This document shows, in pieces, positions 9,244 through 17,924 of a DNA stretch of 64,000 nt. The notes beneath the pieces are model-generated. The model ran no database searches, was not told the origin of the DNA, and worked only from the letters and a program-made list of their open reading frames with translations. The stretch comes from Streptomyces sp. NBC_00335 (GTDB lineage: Bacteria; Actinomycetota; Actinomycetes; Streptomycetales; Streptomycetaceae). The stretch is from positions 8,299,501 to 8,363,500 of the forward strand of contig NZ_CP108006.1 of the NCBI RefSeq assembly GCF_036127095.1, in the 5' to 3' direction. How positions within the stretch are numbered: the first letter of the stretch is position 1; each line of letters opens with the position of its first letter. Both the position numbers and the translations under genes were made by a program.

Positions 9244-9942
9244 GTGGTGAGAGAAGAACGAGAAGCAAAACCAGAACGGGTCCGGCTCGACCGGGCGACG
9301 GTGGCCGCCACCGCCCTGCGGCTGCTGGGCGACGTGGGCCTGGAGGGACTGACCCTGCGGGCCATCGCCAAGGAGCTCGACGTCAAGGCGCCCGCCCTGT
9401 ACTGGCACTTCAAGGACAAGCAGGCCCTGCTCGACGAGATGGCCACCGAGATGTTCCGCCGGATGACGGCGGACCTGGACGCGGCCCGTCCCCCCGACGA
9501 CTGGAAGCAGGCACTGGAGGCCGCGATGCGGGGCCTGCGGGGGCACCTGCTGCGCTACCGCGACGGCGCCAAGGTCTACAGCGGTACGCACTTCACCGAC
9601 ATCAGCTACGCCGCTCCGATGGAGGCCCACCTGCGGACGCTCGTCGCGGGCGGCTTCACGGCTGCCGGGGCGGCCCGGGCCTGGTTCACCGCGTACAGCT
9701 ACACCATCGGGTACGTGATCGAGGAGCAGTCGATGGGCCCCCTGCCCGGCTCGGACGGGGAGGGCTACGACCTGGAGGCCCGCGCCGAACGGCTCGCCGG
9801 CTTCCCGCTGACGGCCGAGGCGGGCCCGGAGATGTTCCGCGATCAGGACGCCGGCTTCGAAGCGGGCCTCGCGGCGGTGCTCGCGGGCATCGCCACGACC
9901 CTGCTCCCGCCGGCCGCGCGGCCGGCCCCGCAGGGCCCGTAG
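9244..9942 (+). CDS. TetR-family repressor with tetracycline-repressor-type C-terminal domain
   Basis: A 232-residue one-component regulator. The N-terminal HTH is RATVAATALRLLGDVGLEGLTLRAIAKELDVKAPALYWHFKDK-like (residues about 15-60), with recognition helix KAPALYWHFK. The long C-terminal ligand domain resembles that of classical TetR (VEDT-type regulators) more than the generic family. Start is GTG 9244 or GTG 9247. There is no good Shine-Dalgarno, so the mRNA may be leaderless. Two identical palindromes separate it from the divergent monooxygenase, and it is convergent with an MFS exporter gene 24 bases downstream. The arrangement suggests a drug- or metabolite-sensing module. Confidence 0.87.
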   Translation: MVREEREAKPERVRLDRATVAATALRLLGDVGLEGLTLRAIAKELDVKAPALYWHFKDKQALLDEMATEMFRRMTADLDAARPPDDWKQALEAAMRGLRGHLLRYRDGAKVYSGTHFTDISYAAPMEAHLRTLVAGGFTAAGAARAWFTAYSYTIGYVIEEQSMGPLPGSDGEGYDLEARAERLAGFPLTAEAGPEMFRDQDAGFEAGLAAVLAGIATTLLPPAARPAPQGP

Positions 9943-9966
9943 GCCCCGTCCGTCGTGCCGGCCCCG

Positions 9967-11538
9967 TCAGGGCGCCGGGGCGGCGACCCCCGCGCCCCGG
10001 GCCTCGCGCCGGTGCGCGGGCGCCGGCGCGGTGATCATGAGGGCGGCCGCGGCGGCGCCCAGCAGCATGATGCCGGCCGCCCACCAGAGCGCGACCCCGA
10101 AGCCGTGCACCACGCCCTGGGCCTCGACCAACCGCTGCGCCGGGGACACGGAGGCGCCGTCGGCGGCCTGCGCCGGTCCCGCGCGGTGTGCGGCGACGTA
10201 GGCCGTCGCGGCCGTGCTCGCGATGGTGTTCAGGAGCGCCGTTCCGATCGCGCCGCCCACCTGCTGGGCCGTGTTGACCGTGGCGGAGGTGATCCCGGAG
10301 TCCTTGCGCGCCACGCCCTGGGTGGCCGTCGACATCACGGGCATGAAGACCAGGCCCATGCCGAACCCGAGGACCAGCATCGCGGGGAGCACGTGGGTCG
10401 CGTACGAGGAGTCCACTGTCAGCCGCGTGAGCAGGACCAGGGCCACGGTGGCCAGGAGCAGCCCGGGGACGATCAGCGAGCGGGGCGCGAGCCGGTCGAG
10501 GAAGCGCGCGGAGACCTGGGTCGCACCGGTGATGATCGCCAGCGTCATGGGGAGGAAGGCCAGCCCGGTCTTGACGGGGGAGTAGCCGAGGATCAGCTGG
10601 AAGTAGTAGGTCATGAACAGGAACAGGGCGAACAGGCCGATGGTCGCCAGAGCCATGGTGAGCAGGCAGCCGGCCCGCGTCCGGTCCCCGATGATGTGCG
10701 GCGGAAGCATGGGGTCGCTCGCCCGCGCCTGCCACCAGGCGAACGCGGTGAGCAGGGCGGCCCCGCCGGCGAGGAGGCCGAGGACCGGGCCGTCGGACCA
10801 GCCGCGCGGTTCGGCCTCGCTCAGCCCGAAGACGATGGCCGCGAGCCCGCCGCACCCGAGGATCGCACCCGGGACGTCGAGCTTCGCTCCCGTACGCCCC
10901 GTGCCGCGCAGGAAGGCGAAGGCGCCGAGGACCGCGACCGCGGCGATGACCACGTTGACGTAGAGGCACCAGCGCCAGTTCAGGTACTCCGTGAGCAGGC
11001 CCCCGGCGATCAGGCCGACGGCGCCGCCGCCGCTCGCGATCGCCGCGAACACGCCGAAGGCCTTGGCGCGTTCCCTGGGGGTGTCGAAGGTGGTGGCCAG
11101 CAGCGACAGGGCGCACGGCGCGAGCAGCGCCGCGAAGACGCCCTGCAGTGCCCGGGCCGCGAAGAGCATCCCGGGTCCGCTCGCCGCGCCGCCCAGGGCG
11201 GAGGCGAGGGCGAAGCCGCTCAGGCCGATGACGAACGCACGCCTGCGGCCGATGAGGTCCGCGAGGCGCCCGCCCAGCAGGAGCAGACCGCCGAAGGCCA
11301 GCGAGTAGGCGGTGATCACCCACTGCCGGTTGCCGTCCGACATCCCCAGATCGCGCTGGGCGGAGGGAAGGGCGATGTTCACGATCGTGGCGTCGAGCAC
11401 GACCATCAGCTGGGCCAGCCCGATGACGGCCAGCGCCCACCAGCGCCGGGGATCGGGAGGTCCCGCCGGTGCGCCGCCGGCGGGCCGGGACGGGGCTTCG
11501 GGCATCGGGCCGGATGAGGTTCCGCTGGCGGACGTCAT
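9967..11538 (-). CDS. MFS drug exporter, DHA2 (EmrB/QacA) 14-TM type
   Basis: Integral membrane protein of 523 residues with about 14 hydrophobic segments. TM1 contains the DHA2 signature ALAVIGLAQLMVVLDATIVNIALP. The loop-2 motif GGRLADLIGRRR and the motif C-like region with MGLVFMPVMSTATQGV are also visible. These transporters export cationic or aromatic drugs by proton antiport. Start ATG 11538 gives the family-typical N-terminus; in-frame ORF upstream to 11727 is Arg/Pro-rich and unlikely to be used. It converges on the TetR gene next door. No operator copy is seen at its own start, so co-regulation with the monooxygenase is only inferred. Confidence 0.87.
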   Translation of the reverse strand: MTSASGTSSGPMPEAPSRPAGGAPAGPPDPRRWWALAVIGLAQLMVVLDATIVNIALPSAQRDLGMSDGNRQWVITAYSLAFGGLLLLGGRLADLIGRRRAFVIGLSGFALASALGGAASGPGMLFAARALQGVFAALLAPCALSLLATTFDTPRERAKAFGVFAAIASGGGAVGLIAGGLLTEYLNWRWCLYVNVVIAAVAVLGAFAFLRGTGRTGAKLDVPGAILGCGGLAAIVFGLSEAEPRGWSDGPVLGLLAGGAALLTAFAWWQARASDPMLPPHIIGDRTRAGCLLTMALATIGLFALFLFMTYYFQLILGYSPVKTGLAFLPMTLAIITGATQVSARFLDRLAPRSLIVPGLLLATVALVLLTRLTVDSSYATHVLPAMLVLGFGMGLVFMPVMSTATQGVARKDSGITSATVNTAQQVGGAIGTALLNTIASTAATAYVAAHRAGPAQAADGASVSPAQRLVEAQGVVHGFGVALWWAAGIMLLGAAAAALMITAPAPAHRREARGAGVAAPAP

Positions 11539-11566
11539 GCGGCCAGCCAAACACGGTTCGTGACGG

Positions 11567-11821
11567 TCAGCCCGCCTGGAGGTCCGCCGGTGGGACCCTG
11601 CGGTCGGGATCGGAGCGTCCGGAGCGTCCGGACCGGTGAGCGGGGAGCCGGGGTCGTCGGCGCTGGGCGCGGCCCCGGGCCGCACCCGCGCCGACCGGCG
11701 CGGACGCCGCCCGCTGCCGCCGGACATGGAGCCTGCGGATGGCGGCGTACGCGGCGACGGTGGCGAGACTCGCGGCGCACCAGGCGCCGAGGATCAGCAG
11801 GATCGTGCTGAGGACGGCCAC
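11567..11821 (-). CDS. small single-TM protein, unknown
   Basis: An 84-residue protein starting at GTG 11821, which has GAGGAG 7 bases upstream. The first 30 residues form a membrane helix (VLSTILLILGAWCAASLATV). The remainder is very basic and Arg/Pro-rich, so it should face the cytoplasm. It ends 28 bases before the MFS start and could be co-transcribed with it. No family recognised. Confidence 0.5.
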   Translation of the reverse strand: MAVLSTILLILGAWCAASLATVAAYAAIRRLHVRRQRAASAPVGAGAARGRAQRRRPRLPAHRSGRSGRSDPDRRVPPADLQAG

Positions 11822-12000
11822 GGGGACTCCTCGGGTGTGGAACGACACCACTACGACGAGCCGGGCAATTGTTGCTCGCCGTGACCGTCCAGTACCCCGG
11901 GGAGACGGAGTTCACGCGCCCGTCATGCCCGTTTCCGTCCCTCCCGCTCCGGACCTGGCCGCTCCGGTCCCGCCCGCCCCGGCGCCCGGCGCGGACGCCG

Positions 12001-12831
12001 CTACGGTGCGATCGGCAGCTGCCGCTTGTGCTCGGTCAGGCGGTAGCGGCGGACGATCGTCTCGAAGGGGCGCTCCCCGACCGGCTTGCCCTCCAGGAAG
12101 TCGTCGATCTCGTCGTAGGTGACGCCCAGCGCGTCCTCGTCGGCCTTGCCCGGGTCCAGGGTCTCCAGGTCCGCGGTGGGCGTCTTCCAGACCAGCTCGG
12201 CCGGTGCGCCCAGGACGTCGGCGCAGGCCCGTACCCGGCGCTTGGTCAGCCCGGTCAGCGGTACCACGTCGGCCGCGCCGTCGCCGAACTTGGTGAAGAA
12301 CCCGGAGACAGCCTCGGCGGCGTGGTCGGTGCCGACGACCAGGCCGTCGTGCGCGCCGGCCACCGCGTACTGGGCGATCATGCGCTGGCGGGCCTTGATG
12401 TTGCCCTGCACGAAGTCCTGGTGGTGGGCGTCGCGGAAGACGGTCCCGCCGGCCAGTGAGGCGGACAGCGCCGCGTCGCTCGCGGGCTTCACGTCCACGG
12501 TCAGCACCCGGTCGGCGTTGATGAAGCCGAGGGCGAGCTGGGCGTCCCTCTCGTCGGCCTGGACCCCGTAGGGCAGTCGCATGGCGTAGAACGTCGCCTC
12601 GTGCCCGGCCGCGCGGACCCGCTCCACGGCGAGCTGGCAGAGCCTGCCGGCCGTCGTGGAGTCCACGCCGCCGCTGATCCCGAGGACCAGGGAGCGCAGG
12701 CCGGTGGAGGTGAGCCGCTCGGCCAGGAACGCCACCCGGCGCTCGATCTCCCGCTCGGCGTCGAAGGCGTCGGTGACCAGGAGCTCCCGGGCGATCTCCT
12801 GCTGCAGGGCGGTGGACGCCGGCTGGCTCAC
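12001..12831 (-). CDS. nadE: NAD synthetase, ammonia-dependent
   Basis: The 276-residue enzyme converts nicotinic acid adenine dinucleotide to NAD with ATP and ammonia, the last step of NAD synthesis, in the cytoplasm. The ATP-pyrophosphatase P-loop SGGVDSTT is at residues 53-60. The substrate segments VQGNIKARQRM, VGTDHAAEAVSGFFTKFGDGAADV and LTGLTKRRVR match the E. coli-type enzyme. No glutaminase domain is present, so it uses free ammonia, and the length fits this class. Start GTG 12831 has GAGGAG upstream. Minus-strand TAGGGT near 12890 could be its -10. Identity is clear. Confidence 0.96.
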   Translation of the reverse strand: MSQPASTALQQEIARELLVTDAFDAEREIERRVAFLAERLTSTGLRSLVLGISGGVDSTTAGRLCQLAVERVRAAGHEATFYAMRLPYGVQADERDAQLALGFINADRVLTVDVKPASDAALSASLAGGTVFRDAHHQDFVQGNIKARQRMIAQYAVAGAHDGLVVGTDHAAEAVSGFFTKFGDGAADVVPLTGLTKRRVRACADVLGAPAELVWKTPTADLETLDPGKADEDALGVTYDEIDDFLEGKPVGERPFETIVRRYRLTEHKRQLPIAP

Positions 12832-12937
12832 GGCTGCTCCTCATGATGGTTCGTCGGATCGCGGTGCGATGCGCTGTCCCGCCGACCCTAACCGAGCGCG
12901 CGGGTGAGCCGCGTCTCACCCTCGTGGCGGCGCTTGT

Positions 12938-12957
12938 CTATGCAACGAGTTGCATAG
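12938..12957. promoter_or_regulatory. 20-bp palindrome, likely PadR operator
   Basis: CTATGCAAC-GA-GTTGCATAG: perfect 9-bp arms, ending 12 bases before the padR start. PadR proteins bind ATGC/ATGT..ACAT-like palindromes at their own promoters, so autoregulation is likely. It also lies upstream of nadE on the other strand. Confidence 0.8.
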
Positions 12958-12969
12958 AAAGATCGGGGC

Positions 12970-13530
12970 ATGGCACTTGAGCACGCGATCCTCGTCTCCC
13001 TGCTGGAACAGCCGGGTTCCGGATACGAGCTGGCCCGCCGGTTCGACCGGTCCATCGGCTACTTCTGGACCGCCACCCACCAGCAGATCTACCGCGTGCT
13101 CAACCGGATGGAGGCCGACGGCCGGCTCGACGTCCGCGAAGTGCCCCAGCTGACCCGGCCGGACAAGAAGGAGTACTCCGTCACCGCGACCGGCCGCGCC
13201 GCCCTCTCGGCCTGGCTCCACGAGCCGGTCCAGGCCGACACGGTCCGCCACGAGCTCGCCGTGAAGATCCGCGGCGCGGCCTTCGACGATCCGGCCGCCC
13301 TGATCCGCGAGGTCGAGCGGCACCACCGCACGCACGCCGACCGGCTCACGCACTACCTGGCGGGACAGCTCCGCGATTTCACCGGACCCGAGGCTCCGGC
13401 CCCGGACCCCTCCGACGCCGGGCGGGAACTCCAGCACGTCGTGCTCCGCGGCGGCATCGCCTACGAGCGCATGCAGCTGGCCTGGCTGGAGGACGTACTG
13501 GCCACCCTCCACCGCCTGACGGCCCCCTGA
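12970..13530 (+). CDS. PadR-family transcriptional regulator
   Basis: A 186-residue winged-helix repressor. The N-terminus ALEHAILVSLLEQPGSGYELARRFD and the wing region THQQIYRVLNRMEADGRL are the PadR HTH. The C-terminal half (PadR C4-type) is helical and should form the dimer and ligand part. A perfect 20-bp palindrome lies immediately upstream. The acyl-CoA dehydrogenase gene follows 86 bases downstream on the same strand and is the natural target. No strong Shine-Dalgarno is seen, so the transcript may be nearly leaderless. Confidence 0.9.
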   Translation: MALEHAILVSLLEQPGSGYELARRFDRSIGYFWTATHQQIYRVLNRMEADGRLDVREVPQLTRPDKKEYSVTATGRAALSAWLHEPVQADTVRHELAVKIRGAAFDDPAALIREVERHHRTHADRLTHYLAGQLRDFTGPEAPAPDPSDAGRELQHVVLRGGIAYERMQLAWLEDVLATLHRLTAP

Positions 13531-13616
13531 ACCGGCGCCGCCGAGCGCTCCCTGCTCCTCCCTCTTTCTCCTGCTCCCTCGTCACCCCTCATCCTCCGAC
13601 CGGAAGGCGAACGCCC

Positions 13617-15353
13617 ATGAGCGACCAGCTGCTGTTCAACCCGCGCACCTACGACCCCGCGCACTTCGACCCCGAGACCCGCCGGCTGCTGCGCGCGACC
13701 GTCGACTGGTTCGAGGAGCGCGGCAAGCGCCGGCTGATCGAGGACTACCGCACCCGCGCCTGGCTGGGCGACTTCCTCGCGTTCTCCGCGAAGGAGGGCC
13801 TCTTCGCGACCTTCCTGACCCCGGAGCCGGCCGCCGGCCAGGACGGGACCGACAAGCGCTGGGACACCGCGCGCATCGCCGCCCTCAACGAGATCCTCGG
13901 CTTCTACGGCCTCGACTACTGGTACGCGTGGCAGGTGACCATCCTCGGTCTCGGCCCCGTCTGGCAGAGCGACAACGCCGCCGCCCGCGAGCGCGCCGCC
14001 CAACTCCTCGACGCGGGCGAGGTGTTCGCCTTCGGCCTGTCCGAGAAGACCCACGGCGCGGACATCTACAACACCGACATGCTGCTGGAGCCGTATGCCG
14101 ACGGTGACGGTGCGGGCGGCTTCCGGGCCACCGGCTCGAAGTACTACATCGGCAACGGCAACGCCGCCGGACTCGTCTCCGTCTTCGGCCGCCGCACCGA
14201 CATCGAGGGCCCGGACGGCTACGTCTTCTTCGCGGCCGACAGCCGCCACCCCGCGTACGACGTGGTGAAGAACGTCGTCGACTCCTCCAAGTACGTCAGC
14301 GAGTTCCGCCTCACGGACTACCCGGTCGGCGCCGATGACGTCCTGCACACCGGTCGCGCCGCCTTCGACGCCGCCCTCAACACCGTCAACGTCGGCAAGT
14401 TCAACCTCTGCACCGCCTCGATCGGCATCTGCGAGCACGCGATGTACGAAGCCGTCACCCACGCGCAGGGCCGCATCCTCTACGGCCGCCCCGTCACCGC
14501 CTTCCCGCACGTGCGGCGCGAGCTCACCGACGCGTACGTCCGCCTCGTCGGGATGAAGCTGTTCAGCGACCGGGCCGTCGACTACTTCCGCTCCGCCGGA
14601 CCCGACGACCGCCGCTACCTCCTCTTCAATCCGATGACCAAGATGAAGGTGACCACGGAGGGCGAGAAGGTCATCGACCTGATGTGGGACGTCATCGCGG
14701 CCAAGGGCTTCGAGAAGGACACCTACTTCGCCCAGGCGGCCGTCGAGATCCGCGGCCTGCCCAAGCTGGAGGGCACGGTCCACGTCAACCTGGCGCTCAT
14801 CCTCAAGTTCATGCGCAACCACCTGCTGGAACCGGCCGACTACGCCCCCGTCCCGACCCGCCTCGACGCGGCCGACGACGCCTTCCTGTTCCGCCAGGGC
14901 CCGGCCCGGGGCCTTGGATCCGTACGGTTCCACGACTGGCGCCCGGCCTACGACGCGTACGCCGCCGTGCCCAACGTCGCCCGGCTGCGCGAGCAGGCCG
15001 ACGCCCTCTGCGCGTTCGTCGAGACCGCCGCCCCCGACGAGCGGCAGAGCCGCGACCTCGACCTCCTCCTGGCGGTGGGCCAGCTCTTCGCCCTGGTGGT
15101 GCACGGCCAGCTCGTCCTGGAGCAGGCCCGCCTGACCGGCCTGGACGAGGACGTGCTGGACGAGCTCTTCGGCGTCCTCGTACGGGACTTCTCCGCGCAC
15201 GCCGTCGAACTGCACGGCAAGGACTCCGCCACCGCGGACCAGCAGGCCTGGGCGCTGGGAGCGGTCCGCCGCCCGGCCGTGGACGCGGACCGGTCGGCGC
15301 GCGTGTGGGCGCGGGTGGAGGCGCTGGCGGGTGCGTACGAGATGAAGCCCTGA
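13617..15353 (+). CDS. acyl-CoA dehydrogenase / oxidase family flavoprotein
   Basis: A 578-residue FAD enzyme related to acyl-CoA dehydrogenases and acyl-CoA oxidases. Visible features are the mid-domain FAD/substrate region FAFGLSEKTHGADIYNTDM and ATGSKYYIGNGNAAGLVSVF, then helical C-terminal bundles (NVGKFNLCTASIGICEHAMYEA, KGFEKDTYFAQAAVEIRGLPKLEGTVHVN-like). It should oxidise an acyl-CoA at C2-C3. It is longer than the usual 380-residue dehydrogenase, with an extra C-terminal helical domain like that in acyl-CoA oxidases. Start ATG 13617 has GGAAGG upstream. The preceding PadR gene probably controls it, so the inducer may be an acyl or aromatic compound. Confidence 0.86.
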   Translation: MSDQLLFNPRTYDPAHFDPETRRLLRATVDWFEERGKRRLIEDYRTRAWLGDFLAFSAKEGLFATFLTPEPAAGQDGTDKRWDTARIAALNEILGFYGLDYWYAWQVTILGLGPVWQSDNAAARERAAQLLDAGEVFAFGLSEKTHGADIYNTDMLLEPYADGDGAGGFRATGSKYYIGNGNAAGLVSVFGRRTDIEGPDGYVFFAADSRHPAYDVVKNVVDSSKYVSEFRLTDYPVGADDVLHTGRAAFDAALNTVNVGKFNLCTASIGICEHAMYEAVTHAQGRILYGRPVTAFPHVRRELTDAYVRLVGMKLFSDRAVDYFRSAGPDDRRYLLFNPMTKMKVTTEGEKVIDLMWDVIAAKGFEKDTYFAQAAVEIRGLPKLEGTVHVNLALILKFMRNHLLEPADYAPVPTRLDAADDAFLFRQGPARGLGSVRFHDWRPAYDAYAAVPNVARLREQADALCAFVETAAPDERQSRDLDLLLAVGQLFALVVHGQLVLEQARLTGLDEDVLDELFGVLVRDFSAHAVELHGKDSATADQQAWALGAVRRPAVDADRSARVWARVEALAGAYEMKP

Positions 15354-15416
15354 CGCCTGGCTCGATCTGGCTGACCGGGTCCCGGATCGCGTGCAAGTGA
15401 TCGTCTGAGGATCGAG

Positions 15417-15458
15417 CCGAACCCGCACCTCCTACCCGCCGTAGGGGTGCGGGTTCGG
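15417..15458. terminator. strong bidirectional hairpin terminator
   Basis: CCGAACCCGCACC pairs with GGTGCGGGTTCGG. An inner stem CCTAC/GTAGG continues it after one bulged T, giving about 18 bp with a 5-base loop. It lies between two convergent genes and can serve both. Confidence 0.85.
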
Positions 15459-15484
15459 CCGTAGGCCGTCCTGGGTTTCCCGCG

Positions 15485-16603
15485 CTAACCGATGGCCTCG
15501 AAGGAGGCGACGAGGTCGGTGGGGGAGGGCAGCGCGGCAATCTCCGCCCGAGTGGCGGCGGCCCCCTTGCGGAGGGCCTCGTCGGTGAGCAGGCGTTCGA
15601 GCAGACCGGCGTCCACCGCGTCGCCGGTCGTACGGAGGGCGAAGCCCAGGCCGGTCGCGGCATCGGTGTTCATGAAGTGGTCGGCGCCCTGCGGGAGGAT
15701 CAGCTGCGGGACGCCCAGGGCGGCGGCGGTGAGCATGGTGCCGGCGCCGCCGTGGTGCACGATCGCGTCCGCGGTGTCCAGGAGCTGCGCCAGGGGCACC
15801 CACGGCAGCGCCCGGACGTTGTCGGGAAGCGTGCCGAGCGGGCCCAGATCGGTGTCGCCGACCGCGAGCAGGAACTCGGCGTCGACGGACGCCGCCTCGG
15901 CGATCACCCGGGTGACCGGGTCGACGCCCGCGAACGCGGTCACCACGGTCCCGAGGGTGACGGCGATTCGGGGCCGGGAGCCACGGGCCACGAGATCGCG
16001 CGGAATCGAACCGCCACCGTTGTGCGGCACGTACCGGACGCGCCAGCCCGTGCCGTCTCCGCCGAGGGAGGGCGGAACGACGTCGAGGACGGTGTGGGTG
16101 GCCGGGCCTTCCACCCCACGGGCCCGATACTCGTCCGCCAGCAGTCCGGCGAGCCGGCCGACCATGCCGAAGCCGGACATCACGCCGAAGTTGTGGACCA
16201 CGGCCGGTATGCCGAGGGCCGCGCAGACCAGGGGAGCGGCGGCTTGGAAGGCGGCGTGGACGATGACGTCGGGCCGCCAGGCGGTGGCGAGTGCGAACAG
16301 GTCGTCGATGGTGACCCGCCCGTGTTCGGCGAAGCCGGCCGCGGCGATCCGCTCGGTGTCCTCTGGGCTGTTGCCGTCCGTGATGAACTGCAGGTCCGAG
16401 CCGTTCGAGGCACGCTTGAAGGCCTCCAATAGCGTCGAGCCGTCACCGATCCCCACGGTGGGCAGGCCGGACTGCCGCATCTGGTCGTACGGGGCCGAAA
16501 CCGCGAACAGCACCTGGTGCCCGGCGGCCTGGAGCGCCTGGGCGGTCGGCACCATGGGGAACAGATGGCCCACCGAAGCGGGGCCGGTGAAGAGGACGCG
16601 CAC
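15485..16603 (-). CDS. GT1-family glycosyltransferase, macrolide type
   Basis: A 372-residue GT-B fold enzyme. The N-terminus MRVLFTGPASVGHLFPMVP is typical of secondary-metabolite glycosyltransferases. The C-terminal nucleotide-sugar motif reads DAIVHHGGAGTMLTAAALGVPQ followed by LPQGADHFMNTD. It would glycosylate a lipophilic small molecule. It is a little shorter than pathway GTs (about 400). It is followed by the convergent terminator and preceded, 121 bases upstream, by a same-strand SDR gene; that gap makes one operon uncertain. No polyketide or sugar-biosynthesis genes are nearby. Confidence 0.86.
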   Translation of the reverse strand: MRVLFTGPASVGHLFPMVPTAQALQAAGHQVLFAVSAPYDQMRQSGLPTVGIGDGSTLLEAFKRASNGSDLQFITDGNSPEDTERIAAAGFAEHGRVTIDDLFALATAWRPDVIVHAAFQAAAPLVCAALGIPAVVHNFGVMSGFGMVGRLAGLLADEYRARGVEGPATHTVLDVVPPSLGGDGTGWRVRYVPHNGGGSIPRDLVARGSRPRIAVTLGTVVTAFAGVDPVTRVIAEAASVDAEFLLAVGDTDLGPLGTLPDNVRALPWVPLAQLLDTADAIVHHGGAGTMLTAAALGVPQLILPQGADHFMNTDAATGLGFALRTTGDAVDAGLLERLLTDEALRKGAAATRAEIAALPSPTDLVASFEAIG

Positions 16604-16724
16604 GCTGACACTCCTTGGGTCGAACCGTGAATTTCTGCTCGTTCAAGGCCACTTGAGGGTTCTGGCACCTGTTCGAACGAATCCGCGCGCGCCTCGGTTT
16701 CCACTGACATGATCGAATTTCGGC

Positions 16725-17555
16725 CTATTGCGGCGGGCCCTGTACGAGGAGGCGGGCCGCAGCGTGGTCCGCGCGGTCCACCTCGTCCGACGCGTCGATG
16801 TAGCCGTAGGCGTCGTCGCCGACGGGGATCCGCAGCGGCGTGGGGCCCTCGGCGGTGACGATGTCCAGGACCCGCGCGGCGAAGTACTCCGGGGCTCCGG
16901 TCTCGGGGCTGTCCGCGAGGCCCCGGGCCCCTTCGAGCATCTCGCGGTTGGTGGCGTCGTAGGCGGGGACCCGGTGGGCGGCCTCGGCCATGGAGGTTCC
17001 GTAGCGCGTCGCGAACATGCCCGGTTCGATGACGGTGACGCGGATGTTGTGGGGCGCGGCCTCCATCGCGAGGGTCCGGCTCATGCCTTCGAGGGCGTGC
17101 TTCCCGGCGGTGTAGGCGGCCAGCCCGGGGAAGGCCATCCGTCCGACCACGGAGGAGACGTTGAGGATGTGGCCGTGCCCCTGGGCCCGCATCAGCGGCA
17201 GGACGAGGCGCGCGAGCCGCCAGGGGCCGACGACCAGGGTCTCCAACTGGTCGCGGAGTTCGGCGTCCGAGACCTCCTCGACCGCGCCGAACAGTCCGAC
17301 GGCGGCGTTGTTGACGAGGACGTCGATGCCGCCCAGGCGCTCGGCCGCGATGCGGACGGCTTCCTCGCAGGAAGCGTCGTCCCGCAGTTCGAGCGGGATC
17401 GGGACGATCCGCCCGGGCCAGGCGGCGGCCAGATCCTCCAGGTCGGCGGTCTTGCGGGCGGTGACGGCCAGTTCGTCCCCGGCCCCGGCCGCCGCGGTGG
17501 CGAGGGCGTGCCCGAGCCCCGAGGAGCATCCCGTGATCAGCCAGCGTCGTCCCAT
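16725..17555 (-). CDS. short-chain dehydrogenase/reductase (SDR)
   Basis: A 276-residue classical SDR. The cofactor motif TGCSSGLG (TGxxxGxG) is at the N-terminus, NNAAVG near residue 86, the catalytic Ser in NVSSVVG, and YTAGK for the Tyr-Lys pair. Loss of an acidic residue after beta-2 (TARKTADL) suggests NADP. Start ATG 17555 has GGGGGAA upstream; the longer GTG/ATG-led frame to 17603 lacks support. It lies upstream of the glycosyltransferase on the same strand. Substrate unknown. Confidence 0.9.
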   Translation of the reverse strand: MGRRWLITGCSSGLGHALATAAAGAGDELAVTARKTADLEDLAAAWPGRIVPIPLELRDDASCEEAVRIAAERLGGIDVLVNNAAVGLFGAVEEVSDAELRDQLETLVVGPWRLARLVLPLMRAQGHGHILNVSSVVGRMAFPGLAAYTAGKHALEGMSRTLAMEAAPHNIRVTVIEPGMFATRYGTSMAEAAHRVPAYDATNREMLEGARGLADSPETGAPEYFAARVLDIVTAEGPTPLRIPVGDDAYGYIDASDEVDRADHAAARLLVQGPPQ

Positions 17556-17706
17556 GGTTCCCCCGTGATGGCCGAGTTGCTGCGGATGTTGACGGCAGTT
17601 CATGTTCGGGGCGGATCCGGTCCGCGGTCATCCCCGCTGCGGGGGCGCGCGGAGGCGCGCAGGCGCACGTCCGGGCCCGCGCACGCGCCGGGCGGGCCCC
17701 GCGGGC

Positions 17707-17737
17707 CCTCCGCACGGGTCAGGAGTCCGTGCGGAGG
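17707..17737 (+). promoter_or_regulatory. hairpin that pairs with the ribosome binding site of the next ORF
   Basis: CCTCCGCACGG and CCGTGCGGAGG form a perfect 11-bp stem with a 9-base loop. The right arm contains GGAGG, the Shine-Dalgarno of the ORF starting at ATG 17746. Folding would hide it. Confidence 0.6.
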
Positions 17738-17745
17738 AAGAAGTG

Positions 17746-17910
17746 ATGGCCCGCGAACGGGACCCCGTCGGGGAGTCGTTCGCTCCGGGGCCGGACCAGA
17801 CCGAGCGTGAGCAGCGCCAGGCGTTCCGCGATCAGCGAGAGCGAAACGACGTAAGGGCCCGCCAAGGGTTCGCGGTCGGAGCGCTAGGCCGTTTCCTTCG
17901 GATCATCTGA
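17746..17910 (+). pseudogene. 5' fragment of an unknown gene cut by the IS element
   Basis: ATG 17746 has the strong site GGAGGAAG and opens a hydrophilic, Gln/Arg-rich frame (MARERDPVGESF..). The last 8 codons (GRFLRII and stop) are supplied by the terminal repeat of the mobile element that begins at 17888. The native 3' part is not found beyond the element. The protein family cannot be told from 47 native residues. Confidence 0.45.
17884..17887. repeat. target site duplication CTAG, left copy
   Basis: CTAG directly outside the left terminal repeat. It matches the YTAR target of IS5-group elements and is repeated at 19773-19776 outside the right terminal repeat. Confidence 0.6.
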
Positions 17911-17924
17911 TCGTTGGTTGATGT

